DNA of 64,000 nt. Origin: Apostichopus japonicus (taxonomy: Eukaryota > Echinodermata > Holothuroidea > Aspidochirotida > Stichopodidae). The notes under the pieces were generated by a model. The model had not been told where the DNA came from. It saw only the letters and a list, made by a program, of their open reading frames with translations, and did not search any database. This document shows, piece after piece, positions 14,180 through 27,700 of this stretch. The translations under genes were made by a program, and so were the position numbers. How positions within the stretch are numbered: position 1 is the stretch's first letter; every line of letters begins with the position of its first letter. The stretch is taken from positions 8,815,001-8,879,000 of the forward strand of contig NC_092568.1 in the NCBI RefSeq assembly GCF_037975245.1. The letters are read 5' to 3'.

Positions 14180-14339
14180 CTGTAACATTCAAACAAGAGA
14201 AAGATACATATTAAATACAACTTTAAAAAAAAAAGTTTAAAAAATTTGCTCTGAATTCATTAACCTACACCGTTTTACAACTTGAATTGACAAACCTAGC
14301 CCAGTTTATCTAAACTTGTTATAATGAATAATTTTTTTT

Positions 14340-14630
14340 ACAAATGAAAAATTGGGCACAGATTTGGGGCCCTTGTCTTATTTTATCAAATCATTGAGCA
14401 ATAATGAAATATCGACCTCCACCCATATAAAAAAATCAACCAAGTATTTGTACAAATGAAAAATTGGGCGTGGGTTTGGGGCCCTCGTCTTATTTTATAA
14501 AACTCACGGAGCAATATTGAAATATTGATCTCCAGTCCACCCATATAAAAAAAAAATCAACTAAGCGCAAATGGAAAATTGGGCATGGGTTTGGGGCCCT
14601 CGTCTCATTTTATAAAATCATGGAGCAACT
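14340..14630. repeat. Three tandem ~114-bp units in the intron of the CxxC gene
   Basis: Units begin at about 14340, 14453 and 14568. Each starts AAATGRAAAATTGGGC, then a TTTGGGGCCCT core, and the first two carry a CCACCCATATAAAAAAA segment. The intron spans 14180-14998. Confidence 0.8.
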
Positions 14631-14998
14631 ACTGAAGAAAGTCTAAAAGTTAAATACCAACCCCCCCCCCCCCCCATGACAGGTACTTCTATTTGTTGAA
14701 CACATGCCAAATGTAACTTAACACACACTAAATACAGATTTTGATTGTAAATGTATCCCTGTTGTTTGTACATATCTAACCCTAACCCAAATAAATTCAC
14801 GATTACATCAGGTTGATGCATTTTGCACAACAAAATGACAGCAGGACTAGGCCTAGGTTACAATACAATAACAAACCGTCAAGAACGAATGTAAAAACTT
14901 AAAAGCACAACCACATTCCACAAAATGTCAGATTGACATTTCTAATTTCAGTTGGAAAATGGATTCATACTCATAATATTATTTAAATGTTTGCTTAC

Positions 14999-15110
14999 CA
15001 TCTTTGAGCGGATTTTTAGCAAGCCTTTCTTCAGTCTTGTTGAGTTTATTCATCTGTGAATCTCTGTTAGCACTCACAATGATAGCCAATGCACGACTCA
15101 CCATGCTCAT
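14999..15110 (-). CDS. Exon 1 of the CxxC/RYHxxC gene
   Basis: 112 nt encode 37 residues plus one base. Starts MSMVSRALAIIVSANR and ends KNPLKD. The in-frame stop TAG 18 nt upstream of the ATG supports this start. Donor ATG|GTAAGC. Confidence 0.6.
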
Positions 15111-15727
15111 GATCTTGAAAATCAGCTAAAGATTTTGAGCTCTCTATACAGTATTTTGAAGTGACATCTCTAGCTAATGCACCATAAATACCTGGTTACA
15201 CAATCCACCTTAAAACACAATCCTTGAATTTGGCAAAAGAGCTGTCAGAAAAGGATGAAATATTCGTTTTTGTCTGTGCACACACATGCATACAACATTT
15301 GAGTGTGGGAGCAGCCATGTTTGTGCAGTTAGTGTAACCATGGTGTAACCAGACCACAGATCAACAGCTGTGATTGGTCAATTAAGGTTTGACCTGAAAA
15401 TACTGACCAATTAGATAAGCTCTTTTAAGAGCAGTGGGTAATTTCTTTTGTTAGTTTTTCTTAAATTCTGACTGTTTGTGCCAGTAGAACCAAAAAGAAC
15501 AAGTCAATCTTGATTCAGTACATATTTATACTAACTATTTCAGAGAAATTAACTTTCCCCACTTACCATGTGAACAAAAGTGCATTTAAATTGGCCATGG
15601 CCCATGGCCTACAGGGACCAAAGTGGTTTTGGATCGAAGAACTGCGATCACTTCTTTGTTGTGCGTTGTACAGTTCATACGCGGCAAGAGCATATTTTGA
15701 AGTCTTACGATATCAATAGCAGACGAC
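15111..15727. promoter_or_regulatory. Candidate bidirectional promoter between divergent genes
   Basis: Only 617 bp separate the start codons of the minus-strand CxxC gene and the plus-strand oxidase. An inverted CCAAT box (ATTGG, 15373-15377) and a direct one (CCAAT, 15407-15411) sit in the middle, 30 bp apart, beside a short palindrome, GCTCTTTTAAGAGC (15419-15432). No TATA box is placed convincingly. The regulatory role is inferred from arrangement. Confidence 0.45.
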
Positions 15728-15787
15728 ATGGAGGCTGATGGAGGTAGCAAATATTGTGTCTTTTACTTCTTCTGTAATGGCAAAAAG
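15728..15787 (+). CDS. XDH/AOX-like: Oxidase exon 1 (residues 1-20)
   Basis: Encodes MEADGGSKY then [11 protein letters not shown], the first strand of the 2Fe-2S domain (FFVNGKK in relatives). Donor AAG|GTTTGC, phase 0, matching exon 2 almost 7 kb downstream. Confidence 0.85.
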
Positions 15788-18700
15788 GTTTGCATCAATG
15801 TCTTTACTTTGTAATTACATACGTTGCTATGGTCATTGGCTACTGGTGTAGCTGAAATGTATAACAGTTATTAGAGTTTATTAAATTTGACCTTTCCCTT
15901 TGTCCGAGGGTCTAAATTTACATTGGCAGTAAGGACAATAGGACATGCACACTCAAGCCTAGGCCTAAGTTTGACATGTAAAATATATGCGGTGCCAACC
16001 TTATGCAATAGTTGCCTAACTTGTAAAGTTGTAGGATTTGTAAGTTACACACATTGAAGAAAAATGTCATCTCTTGTCTAAGGACATGTCGTAGGACTGT
16101 CTGAAGTTGTGCAAGAGTAGGACTAGGCTTAGTCAATATTTTTTCGATTTTATTGACAAGATTGTGATATACCGTAGGCCTATTGTATTGCTACTGGGGT
16201 TCAAGAACAAAATAGAAGTAATGTACACTGCTGAATTTTGTTGCAGATTGTGTTAGCTTGATGAAATTTGTAAAGTTTATAAATGATTTTGTGGAACAAT
16301 GTTAAATTCCTCACATTTACAGAATTTGTCATTTTGTTGAAAATTGTTAATGACAGCAGAAAATCATCTTGTTGAAAATTGTCATAAATATGTACAAAAA
16401 GATCTTAGAACTTTGACAGCACCTCAACGTTTCCATATCAGAGGCTCTAAGTGAGGCACTGTAGTCTAGCTAGCTGCAACCCTACGCTAATTTATAAGTA
16501 TATAAAGTATTATAAGTATTTATAAATAAGTATATATAAACGCAAATAGTATGAAGACAGAGACAAATGGTAGTAGGTTTCTGCTATTTCAATGTCTTTC
16601 TTCCATAGCCCCCAGATATATAGACTACTCATATGTAATAATGGCAAATATTTAAGAGCTGAGTAAACTTTATTGACAGTGGCTGACTTGGCAGGAGCCT
16701 GGAGGGGTCAGAAGCTGACCCTGTTTGTAGGGCCTATGCTGGGATATTTCAAAACCCTAATGTTGTTACGGCGGCGTGACAATTTGGCTGGTTTTTGTGG
16801 TGTCATGATCCAGACTGTGAATATTAAAAGCCCTCAAAATCTGTGTTTAAAGACTTTCATAAGACAAATTTATAAAAAAAAATCAGAACTGGAAAATCTC
16901 TTTTCATTTTGCTGTGAGGTGCATTTGAAATTTTGTTACGGCGTGACAGGATAAATTTGAACTTTTGTCGTCATCTGCATTCATTCGTGAATATTATCTC
17001 AAGTATATACTTACATTGAGTTTCTCCCCTTTGGCTCAGTTTATTTTGCAAATGTATTTTACCATTTCTAAATAGGATTAGTGCAAGGTCATTGTGGTTT
17101 AGGAGAAAACTGGCTTTCCCCATTTTTTGAAAACCGTTACGGCGTGACGCATAGTCTACACTGTTTTAGAAAATTCGATATTTGGCCAAGTATGTTTATT
17201 ATTTTGTTCCATTTGAGTAATAAAATGATAACAATCACTACAATATATTGTATTTCTAAGGAATATATTGAAATTATCACTGAACAATCAAATTCATACT
17301 TTAAATTTTACAAATATATCTGAAATTGAGAAGCATCATAAAACAGAAAGAAAATGCTCCATTGGGTACTGTTTTAATATCAACATTAGAATCTTTATAA
17401 GATCCTCTTCCAATAAAAAACAAGGATTTATGTTTAAAAATTAATGACACAGAGTGAAGAGATTTTTGAAATAAAAGTAAATAAATCTCTCTAGGTTGAT
17501 TTTACATTGTCATTTACATAAGTTACAGTGTTCACAGAAGGTAGTCAAGATCAACAACAATTTCCTTTGAAATCCACTGCATCCCCTCCCGTAAACCCGA
17601 TCTAAGTATCAAAGCATAATACAGTACTTTGAGTCCATGAAGTTGAATATTGTGGACTTTTCCAATGGATTTTTGAAAATCATTATATAAGAGAAAAAAA
17701 TATAAAACAAACTGGTGAAACAAATCATGTTGATATCAAATAGCTACAAGAAGTTTGAATATTCAAGTTTGAAATTCTAAGAAATTGTCTGCAGATAGAC
17801 GGTCAAAGGTTAAGTGTGACATCCCAGTGGCAAATTCAAGCAAAGTTTTTATGAATGTATTTTGATAGAATATGTCATTCAATTTTTTCATAACAAAAAC
17901 TGTTGGGTACATGGACAGATGATTTACAAATATTAATATAAACTGTATGTTATTACCTGCCAAAATTTGTTTCTGAAAAATGTTTCAAATATCTTAGAAC
18001 AAGGTGATGAATTTTCAAAGAAATACAGTACATATCGAATTTGTATAGATTTGTTTGTATGACATCACAGAATTAAATGAACATAACTGCAGTGTCTTTT
18101 AAATGCACTTTTTTACTCTGTAAAAACTCATATCTCTTTAAGGGAACATGGTATCAAAGTGGTTTTAGCACCTTTTTGTTTAAAAAATGTTCCTCTATTA
18201 TATAAAATTTTCAAAAATCCATGTGAATATTCCTTTAAAACTTAAACATTACTACTCAACAAACAATTTCTAACATACTCTACCTACTAAGAAACTTTGA
18301 ATTTCCCAAAAAATTATAAAATCTAAACAAGCTAACTGGCAAATATGTGCTTGAACATCAAAAACAAACAAGTTACTCAGATTAAAATTTCAGCCAATAT
18401 TATAGTATCTAGAATTACAAAAATTCTGGCCAAATATCATACCTAATTGAGCAACATAATATATATTTTTTGCAATTATTGAAAACATTAAATTTTGCAC
18501 TTTTGTGGGGGCAGCTATTTTGGTCTTTAACAAGCAGATTGTGAATTCACCAGGATGTTAGAATGTTATGTTTCTTATTATAATCTAGCTCAAGGTTGCT
18601 ACCCCTTAACAATTGATTTTATTATAATCAAGGTCGTGGACATTTTTGTGTACACAGTCATTATCAAAACAAGCTTTTACCACTTTGTAGTACCAAGTTT

Positions 18701-21700
18701 TGGAACAAAAAATGAATATACAATTATGAAGGAGAAAAATACACTCCATCATCATTCTGAGGAAATGATGTCATCATGTTTAAGTATTTGGTCCAGAATT
18801 GAGCATATGTCAAATTTAAGCATGGATAACTTGGGCTAGATATGAGCTTTTAACTAGCTTTTTTTTTTATAACAATTGGCTTAGATTTTAGTTTTCTGCC
18901 ATAGGAGTTTTAAGGTTGATGTTTGAGTTTATGTTTCTCCTTTCAAATGCATACAAAACATCAAGAGCATTAACTGAAAAAGCAGCTCACAAGCACCAAT
19001 TTTATAACTCAAAGATTAGCTTTGGCTATGTGAGTGTTTTGTGAGATTTTAATGACCTTTTAATCATTTACATATTCCTATTATAAGGTGAACACAATTT
19101 GGAATATTGAGACTTTCAATCAGCATATAATATGAACCAAATTAAAAATGTTACGGCGTGACATGCATGATTGTCACGCCGTAACGTTACGGCGTGACCA
19201 TAATATTGCTACCCATTCCACACCATGCAGACAGACAATCTAGACCAGCCCTTGTTTTTGTGTCATCTTGGCGGCTTAGAGATAATTTAGCTGGATTCAA
19301 TCTGTTCAGTGTGGTTTATATTTTCTGGGTAAAACTATTTGACCCTTTTTTTGTTACGGCGTGACCCTGAAATATATGAACCCTTTAATCAGAAAATTAT
19401 TGGTCTTTGAATATTTTGTAGCTTGAAAGTTTAAAAAAGGTGCAATATCTATATTGAAAAACATTATGATAGTGGCATACCTCTTGTTACTTTACTGGTA
19501 CTGAAATTTTTGAATTCATAGCGTTTTACTACCTTTTTGGAATATCAACTTTGAGTGCGTTTAATTTTTCTTGTAACGGACAGAAACCAGCCAGGCTGTT
19601 TGGTTCTTTAAATTTAGACCCTTTTTCAGATAAAAACAGCATTTGATGGTGTAAAAGAGGCAAAATAAATTTTAGGTCAAGTTACACCTAGTTTTGAAAT
19701 ATCCCCGCCAGTAAGATAAATGTGACAGGTGACAAAGTACATACTCTGGGAATGTCAGATAAGATTACTGAATACTGTACATCACATTACCCCTCCCCCC
19801 TCCACTAGAATCAGAAAGAATCAAAGAAAATAAGATCAGGTTACTTCACTAAGTTCAGGTATAAAAACTGAATATTTGCCCACAAGTGGTGGATGATGAT
19901 CCGATTAGATTCCAGGTGCCTGTTATGGAGCGGTAAAATTGATGGTTCAGCAGCACCCGCTCTGGCATGTGGGATAGATGGATAAACTGCCTAGGAATTC
20001 TCGAACAGATTTAAGTATTGGGGTAGCTTGGAGTAAAGCTGTCATTATGAAATCATTCAAATCTGGCGTTACTTTACTGGTACTGATATTTTTGAATTCA
20101 TAGCGTTTTCCTACCTTTTTGGAATATCAACTTTGAGTGCGTATAATTTTTCTTGTAAAGGACAGAAACCAGTCAGGCTGTTTGATTCTCTAAATTTAGA
20201 CCCTTTTTCAGATAAAAACAGCATTTGATGGTGTAAAAGAGGCAAAATAAATTTTAGGTCAAGAATCAAAGAAAATAAGATCAGGTTAAGATCAGGTTAG
20301 GAGCGGTAAAATTGATGGTTCAGCAGCACCCGCTCTGGCATGTGGGATAGATGGATAAACTGCCTAGGAATTCTCGAACAGCTTTAAGTATTGGGGTAGC
20401 TTGGAGTAAAGATGTCATTATGAAATCATTCAAATCTGGCGTTTTGAGGCATATAGTATTGTTAGGACCAACAATATCCGTTGCCACCTTTCAGTGACCA
20501 GGGCTTAAATTAGAAGTTGAACATGTAGGTTGCATAGGGCCAGGTAGTATCCTAGCCATATCTTTATCATGTCAGGCGTGTAGCCCCCTTGAGCATATAT
20601 TTTTTGTATGTGTTTTTATGATATCGCTAGTAATTTCAAAGAGAAAATGCTAAGATGCAACTTACAAGGCCTGGGAAGTGCCATTTCCAGTGATCTGGGA
20701 GGCATTTTCAGCCAAAATTTTCTTGTATGCTTCCCACCAACAATGGTGGGGCTACGCTTAGATAGTTTGCAATAACGTATCTAAGGCTGTGACAGTTTGC
20801 CTACAGTTTCGCTGAGCTCCCTTGGCAAATTCCTCGCTAGGCGCCCGTATCATGTGACTGGCGTACTGTATAATTCTTAATAATGGTCTCAATTTGTTTA
20901 TCCATGAGTGGCCACCAGTAGAGCTGCCTTGCTCTTTGTACTGACCACACCTTAGTGACCCTGGTGTGCAGTATCGGGATAGTGGAACACTGGAACAACC
21001 ATTCACCCCATGCCACTGAATAGAATAACACTATTTAGAGACAGCTCGCTTTGGATTCGAGAATAGGGCAGAAAGGCTCCAGAATTGTGCTCTTGTCATT
21101 CGGCCATCCATGAACAACATACTCTGCACTTTAGCATGGACATCATCATTAAAGCAGTCTTTTTGTGTCCCTTTCTATATTTTTTCAACCTCCTTGACCC
21201 CACGATGCCATAACGACATACATTACTAGCTTATCCATTCAAATCTAACTTCAAATGCTGGAATTGGTTGTTTTTTCCTCGAAGATATTTTCAATTAGTA
21301 TTGCAATAAACCCCACCCATATGTTATGTCGCACGCGTATATTGTAAGTAATAGGATGAATGTAATTAACCTGAATAAATAAGTACACAGGAAACGAATG
21401 TATACATTAACTATTTATTCCATGTCTTCCTTGGTGAGTACCCATGTAGCAACTGTTCTCATTCATATCTTATATTATATAATAACATAAATGAGACTAA
21501 ATCACAAGCTGACCCTATTGGTATGTAGGTTGCAGGCATATGACAGGTGATATTATACAGTGAGTAAAAATGGTCATCGCAGGCATATGACAGGTGATAT
21601 TATAGAGTGAGTACTAATGGTGGATTAGATGAAAACTAATATATCATATCGGTAATAATGAATGGTCGATTAGATAATAACTACTATATCACACCAAAAT

Positions 21701-24700
21701 ATTTAAATTCTAAAGACAACATTTGGGGAACTGTATATGTGATTAAGTTTAAATGAGGAATTTGTCGGAAGACGCTCTTCTCATTATCTGCAGAAATCCT
21801 AAATTACTCGCCAATTAACGCTCTTGACAGGGAAAAAACTTGGCTTATATCTTAGTTTGCTGTTTTGTGATGAATACATGTAAAAACTCGATGGACATGT
21901 CAAAAAAAGTGGGAAACGATGACAAAACACAAAAAAGGTGCTTTTAGTAAAACGTGGTGTAACTTATCTTTACTAATGCTTTGACAGCCCTAGCATATTT
22001 TTGTTAATATTTTATTGGATTTTCTTTCCTGCATGGAACCTTAGTTCTGATGACATTAAGCACTCCATTCATTCATTCATTCATGACATAGCAAAGAACA
22101 TTCAGAGAATGACATACAGTATATGGGCAACCAATACGTAATTCTATTGACCAGAGTTTTTACATGAAAGCATGTTATTATTTGTGAGGGTAGAAGAAAT
22201 TTAAAAACTGAGAAAGCATATTGAAGAATCATGAAATAACCAGGTCTCATTTATTTAAGATTTCATATTCTCGGTGCTTTACAGATGGGAATTGACAAAT
22301 CGAGCAAATACAAACTGCTTCCAGATAAACTTTTTAAGTGGTCACTGAAAACTTTTTTAAGTGGTCACTGCAAACAAAGTTTTGCATACATGTACAACAC
22401 AGACTTTATACTACAGTGGCTCTGCTGGCTCAACCCTTAAATGGGGTTGAAATTAATTAACTTTTCTGCCTTTTGGCTAAGATCATGTGTAGTATCTGTT
22501 CCCTTTCGAGGGGAATGGTGATGCACACCCGACGATGATCACACAGTCACATTCCCGATGCAAGGGGACTGGGGTTGAGAGCGGGTCAGTCGTTCGGTAG
22601 TTTGGTTTTCGTGCCCAGGTTCTATCCGGGGCGACTTTTTCTTAAAAAGTATTAATTAACTGAGAAGAAATTAAATCTTTGGCTTCATATTTCACAGATT
22701 TCAGATCCAGAAGTTGATCCATCGAAGACTCTCTCATCTTATCTTCGGTTGAATTGTATCCTTAAATTTCCGTTATCTCACATTTGAAAGAATGAAAGTC
22801 TGGTAAATAATGATTTCAAACACTCACTATATATAAATATGTAGAACCTTTTAAAGTTAGATTGGTGGTTTGCCGTTATTGTATGGTTGTCGTCATACCA
22901 GCTCAGTGTACAGAGTAATGCCTTTCATATATGCCATGAATCATGTGTGATGATATCTTTCTTGACGATTATGAAATCTTCTGTTCAGTGGATCTAAAAG
23001 GAACAAAAGTAGCCTGCCAGGAAGGAGGATGTGGTGCCTGCACAGTGATGGTATCCTCGGTCAACGTGACGACTGGCAACATTCTGTATCCTTATCATCA
23101 CATTTTCCTCTTTTTTTTTCAAAAAATAATTTAAGTGCGCAATATGGATCGTATAGCCTTTAATACTAAAAATTATCAAGGCAAAAGGTAAATTATGAAG
23201 AAATATCACATTATTTTGTTCAGTCGAGAAATGGTCTTTGGGTGAGATTAATTTGCCAGATTGATAGTTGCATTTTAGTTTTTTAGTTTGGAGAATTTGA
23301 ATCTAAGCCTGTTTTTATAATAAATAAACACTGTACGCTGAAGATTGTGCAACAGGATGATTCTTTCAGTTATCTATTTATCCAGTTGGTAAAGTCCAAT
23401 TTTGAATTTCTCAGTGCAATGTTTAGAATACTTCCTTTTTTTTAGTAATCTCTAATTTGCAGACATACTTTGTGCCCATGCTCTCTTAACTTTTAGTAGT
23501 CGTTGAAATCCACATATTCCTAACTATTTATCACAAATTTCACTAGGTTTGTTTCTACATCTTTAGCTTTATATGCAGTATACACTCTCTTCTTGTTTGT
23601 CTTATAAGTCTTAGTTTTTCTTTGGACAAATATATATATATATATATGGGCAACTGTAAAATTCAGATCTGATTGTCAATACTTAATTATGTGCATCAAA
23701 GTTGATGTAATATATAGTCTTCATAGGCTTTTGTTTAACTCATTGGAATATATTAAAGTCAAAGTGGCTTTGAGTATCTGGTTTGCATTGAGTGTATCGT
23801 CTGCTTAATATGGTTAAATTCTTAACCTCAAACATAATTGTCAGACATACAGCAGTAAATTCTTGTCTTACGCCTATTTGCAGTGTCTATGGCATGGCTA
23901 TTACTACAATAGAAGGAATTGGGAGCGTCAAGAAGCTTCATCCCGTACAGGTGAGACAGTGTCAGCTATATATATATACTTGACAGGGAATAATTTATCC
24001 AGTATTTCGTCTATAGTATCATGCTATGCAGAATGGTCAAATTGCTATACAAATACAAAAGATGTATATCTGTTTTTGTACACAAGATATCATAGTATTT
24101 CATAATAACAAATTTCAGAGACTTCAGAAACTGTTACACAAACTTTGAATGCTAAAACTATTCCCTGCTTGATCAAGAAAATATTGCTTTGTAGGCCTAC
24201 CTGAGATGCCCTTCACCACATGACAACATTAGCATGGTAGAAAAGTAGCATGCTTCTAGTAACTTACAAGTGTAAACATAGCACGAGAATATTCCCATCA
24301 ATTTGAAGGCAATACTCTGCCTATTTGCTCTACTAGATTCATTAACACTGCAGTTGCATGAAAAACTAGAATGCAAAACGGGTTGCACTTCAGTGCACTA
24401 GACTTCTGCTTGTTAGTAACCAGAACGGGTTGTTACAATAGAATTACAATAAGAATTTATGAAATGCTAAAAGACTCTTTTACTCCTAGATTTTATTTGG
24501 AAGGTTTTTATTTTCAAAAAAATGATTTGGTATCAACAGCAAGAGATGTGCAAAGTATGGTTACAAACATAATAAATAAATTGGCTCCCTGCACAGGTTC
24601 AATTCAAATGCCTTTGTGTTTATTTTGTTGTTGTTGTTGTTATTGTGCAGGAGAGGATAGCTAAAGCCCATGGATCCCAGTGTGGGTTTTGCACCCCTGG

Positions 24701-27700
24701 ATTTGTCATGTCTATGTACACCTTGCTTCGCAACAACCCAGAGCCCACAATGGAGGAAATCGAGACAGCCATAGAGGGCAACCTCTGTCGATGCACAGGG
24801 TATCGACCAATCATAGAAGGCTTCCGGACGTTTACAAAGGTGTGGATTTTCATTTAATCACCGCTTGTATATTACATCTTGTCTTTCAAAAAGATATACT
24901 CTCAATTGTTTTCACATTGTGGGAAAACCGTTTTTCTCTGTTCATTCCAATTAGGGAAACTGCGATCAGAGATGTACTGTGGGAAGGTGCTGCCAGGACA
25001 ATTTGTTGGATAGTCGACAAGACGGTATCAAGGTGAATGATAAATGTGAGGAATTCTTAGGGGGGGGGGCAGTATTTTGAAAAGCAACAATGTCACTAAT
25101 TGGCTAATATCTACTGCTGCTGATACAGACAGACAACATGAAATGGCTTTACTTCTGTGATGTATGATGAACCATGATAGGTGGAGCAATTCACTCTGCA
25201 AAAGTAAATTGTGCTACATCTCCAGGGTAGTAGTTTTCTTTTACCTCTGTTATACCTTGCTTTTTCACAGCTGACGTCGACTTTGTTCAGACCACAGGAG
25301 TTTATTCCGTACGATCCTACACAAGACATTATATTCCCGCCAGAACTCATGGTTAGTTATAGACTGTTGTTTGAAATAACGGATTTGTTTGTACCTCTTA
25401 ATTGTTTTTATTAAATGTCACGTCATTGGCTAGTACCACTTTGCATTTTGTCAATCAGGTTTCATGAAATTAAAGAACCGAAGATCTATGCAATTGACTT
25501 TATCTGAGTTTTATAACTACTGCATCCATTGAGCACGTACTTAATTCAGCAAGGACACTCGAAATTCATCGCTTTTTTAAATTTTCCATCTTTCAGATAA
25601 ACCAAAAAGAACAACAAACAAGTGATGAATGTCTTATCTTTACATCAAGGAGGGTCAAATGGCTCCGGCCTTTGACCCTCAAATCTTTACTGCAAGCAAA
25701 AGAGAGACATCCTTCGGCAAAGTTGGTGATTGGAAATACAGATGTTGGTAGGTTTAATTGTCATTCGTTCATTTGCAGGCATAGCTTGCATCGACTAATG
25801 TTTTGTGTCACATAGTAGCAGTAATGAATATGCAGTTTAATAATGAATTATCAGTAAGTGAATATGCAATAAATGAATATGCAGTAAAAATAGTAGCAAC
25901 AAATGTTGGAAAAAGGGTATTTAATAGTTTGGTTTTATTTCCAATTACTCAAGCTGATATGTTGATGATGATGAAAAGTTTCTAGATACAAATTTTAATA
26001 TCTGTTGATTAATTAGGACAAGGAATATCTTTGGACCCACATGGAGGCATATATGCCATTTTCGCCACTTTTATTCCTTGCAGAATAATAAATCGAAAGT
26101 GAAGCTAGGATAAACTTCACAGTTGATATCTAAATCCACATGAGTGTACCTATCCTACTGGTAATAATTAGTATTAAAAACATGTATAATTTTTGTGGAG
26201 TCTATATATTAAATACTTCTTCTATTTATTTAAAATGTAGCATAGAATAACCAGTAGCCTGTTGGTTTTGTGGTTTCTCTTGCTTGCGATCCTCAGAGGG
26301 GAAGGACAAGAAATTACCATTTGTTGTTGTTGTTGTTACTGTGAATACCTACCTGCATATCTACCTACATACCTGGCACCTGGTTCAGTTCGAGGTCACC
26401 TATTATGAAATTAATGACCTCACCTTGGCTGGTTTTCTTGCAATCAGTTGCCTCGATTTTACAATTTCCGTTGCAAAACAGACCAGCAGCTGTCAAATTT
26501 CTTTCTTTCTTTTCAGCCAATTTTTGTTACCATTTATACTTTCGTACTCTTCACAGATCAATTAACAACTTAAACCCTTTTTTTTTGTCATAATTTTTTT
26601 CAATCATACGTCCTTGCCACCAAAAAATTGATTGATAGCACTTGTGTAACTTGATGTGAAACAAACACTTTAAATTTAAAAAAAAAATACTTCTTTGAAG
26701 AGAGGAAGTATTCACATCAAAAAAATTTTTTGAACACTTTGCAAATGGTACCATGGGTAGTTGTAACTTTCTCATGAGTAAGACTATAAGTCATGGGGTA
26801 AGAAAACCTCCACTATTAATCTCACTTGTCTTTAATACCTACCATCGCCATGGAGTGGGTGGATTTGGTGATTAGGGGGTGGGGGGTGGGAGGGGGATGA
26901 TGGAGGCGGGCTCAGATTTAGTGTATAGTTCAACAAGATTTCATCACAGTCTTGTCGAGTTCTACTTAATGGAGATAACATAACAGAACACAAATTGAGT
27001 CTAATCATTTCTTGAAATTAATCTTCAACAGGATATATTTTCATGTCTTAAAGAATAAGACAAACGTAACCCACTTAACGTTTTCTTTTATCGACAAAAG
27101 GTGTGGAGGTAAAATATTCGGATAAATTTTATCCGATCGTCATCCACGCAAAGCACATCCCCGAGATGAATCAGCTGAAATCTGTGTCAGATGGAATCTT
27201 CATCGGATCTGCGATCACCGTCACGAAGCTCACCAAGTTCATCGACGAACAAATGTCGTGCTTGAATGGTAGGTATACAGGTTTCTGGAACTGCTGCTAC
27301 AGATTTCTCATATAAAGTTACTAGCACAGTTGATGCTCTGCTGTTTTATATGAGTTTCATAATTTTTTTAATAATGCTATTTTGATATTGCACTTTTGAA
27401 AATGTAGGTCACTAACTTGACTAGTCAACTGTCAAATTTTCAAATAATGATAGTTTCAGGTAAAGTTTTCCAAAAAAAATCTAGGGTGCTGTTGATACAT
27501 GTAAATATATTATTACTATAAATACAGTCTGTGTGATGAAATGTTTAAGACTAAATTTGGAATTCATTAATAATTCTCAGAGATTAACCTTAATTTGATG
27601 AAAATATCTTGGAGGGTTTTTCATTTTGGTTTGATCCATCGCCATCTTGTTTTGAGTAGTACTAAAATAAAGGCTTGGTAAATTAATGACCATTCTCACA

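Larger units (their letters stand above)
13345..15110 (-). pseudogene. Two-exon gene with CxxC / RYHxxC zinc-like pattern, frameshifted
   Basis: Function not recognised. Exon 1 (14999-15110) begins at an ATG with an in-frame stop upstream and ends at donor GTAAGC. Exon 2 (13345-14179) begins after acceptor TTACAG and restores the frame: AAAGATG joined to ATGATTCC reads K-D-D-D-S. The protein has a basic/acidic N-terminus, then CIICH, a block ending MRGRDLVEV, and in the next frame EARYHPSCF, so Cys-x2-Cys and His-x2-Cys spacing suggests a metal-binding fold. Near 13880-13890 the frame slips by one nucleotide. Beyond it the other frame is open to a stop at 13345-13347. From memory, similar CxxC...GRDLV...YHxxC proteins occur as many-copy uncharacterised families in marine invertebrates, sometimes linked to transposons. 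That was not checked. The gene is either a recent pseudogene or a consensus error. It lies head-to-head with the oxidase. Confidence 0.6.
15788..22697 (+). other. Oxidase intron 1 (6.9 kb)
   Basis: Holds no second gene that I recognise. It contains the 13-mer cluster (16765-19365), a segmental duplication (19486-20443), a hAT-family fragment, an LTR-element integrase remnant and the U2-headed retroposon. Intron 1 of such genes often carries regulatory sites, but none could be identified. Confidence 0.7.

Noticed and set aside
22463..22650. Functional U2 snRNA gene
   Set aside because: Only the 5' domain is U2; the Sm site and 3' stem-loops are absent, and target duplications mark it as a retrocopy.
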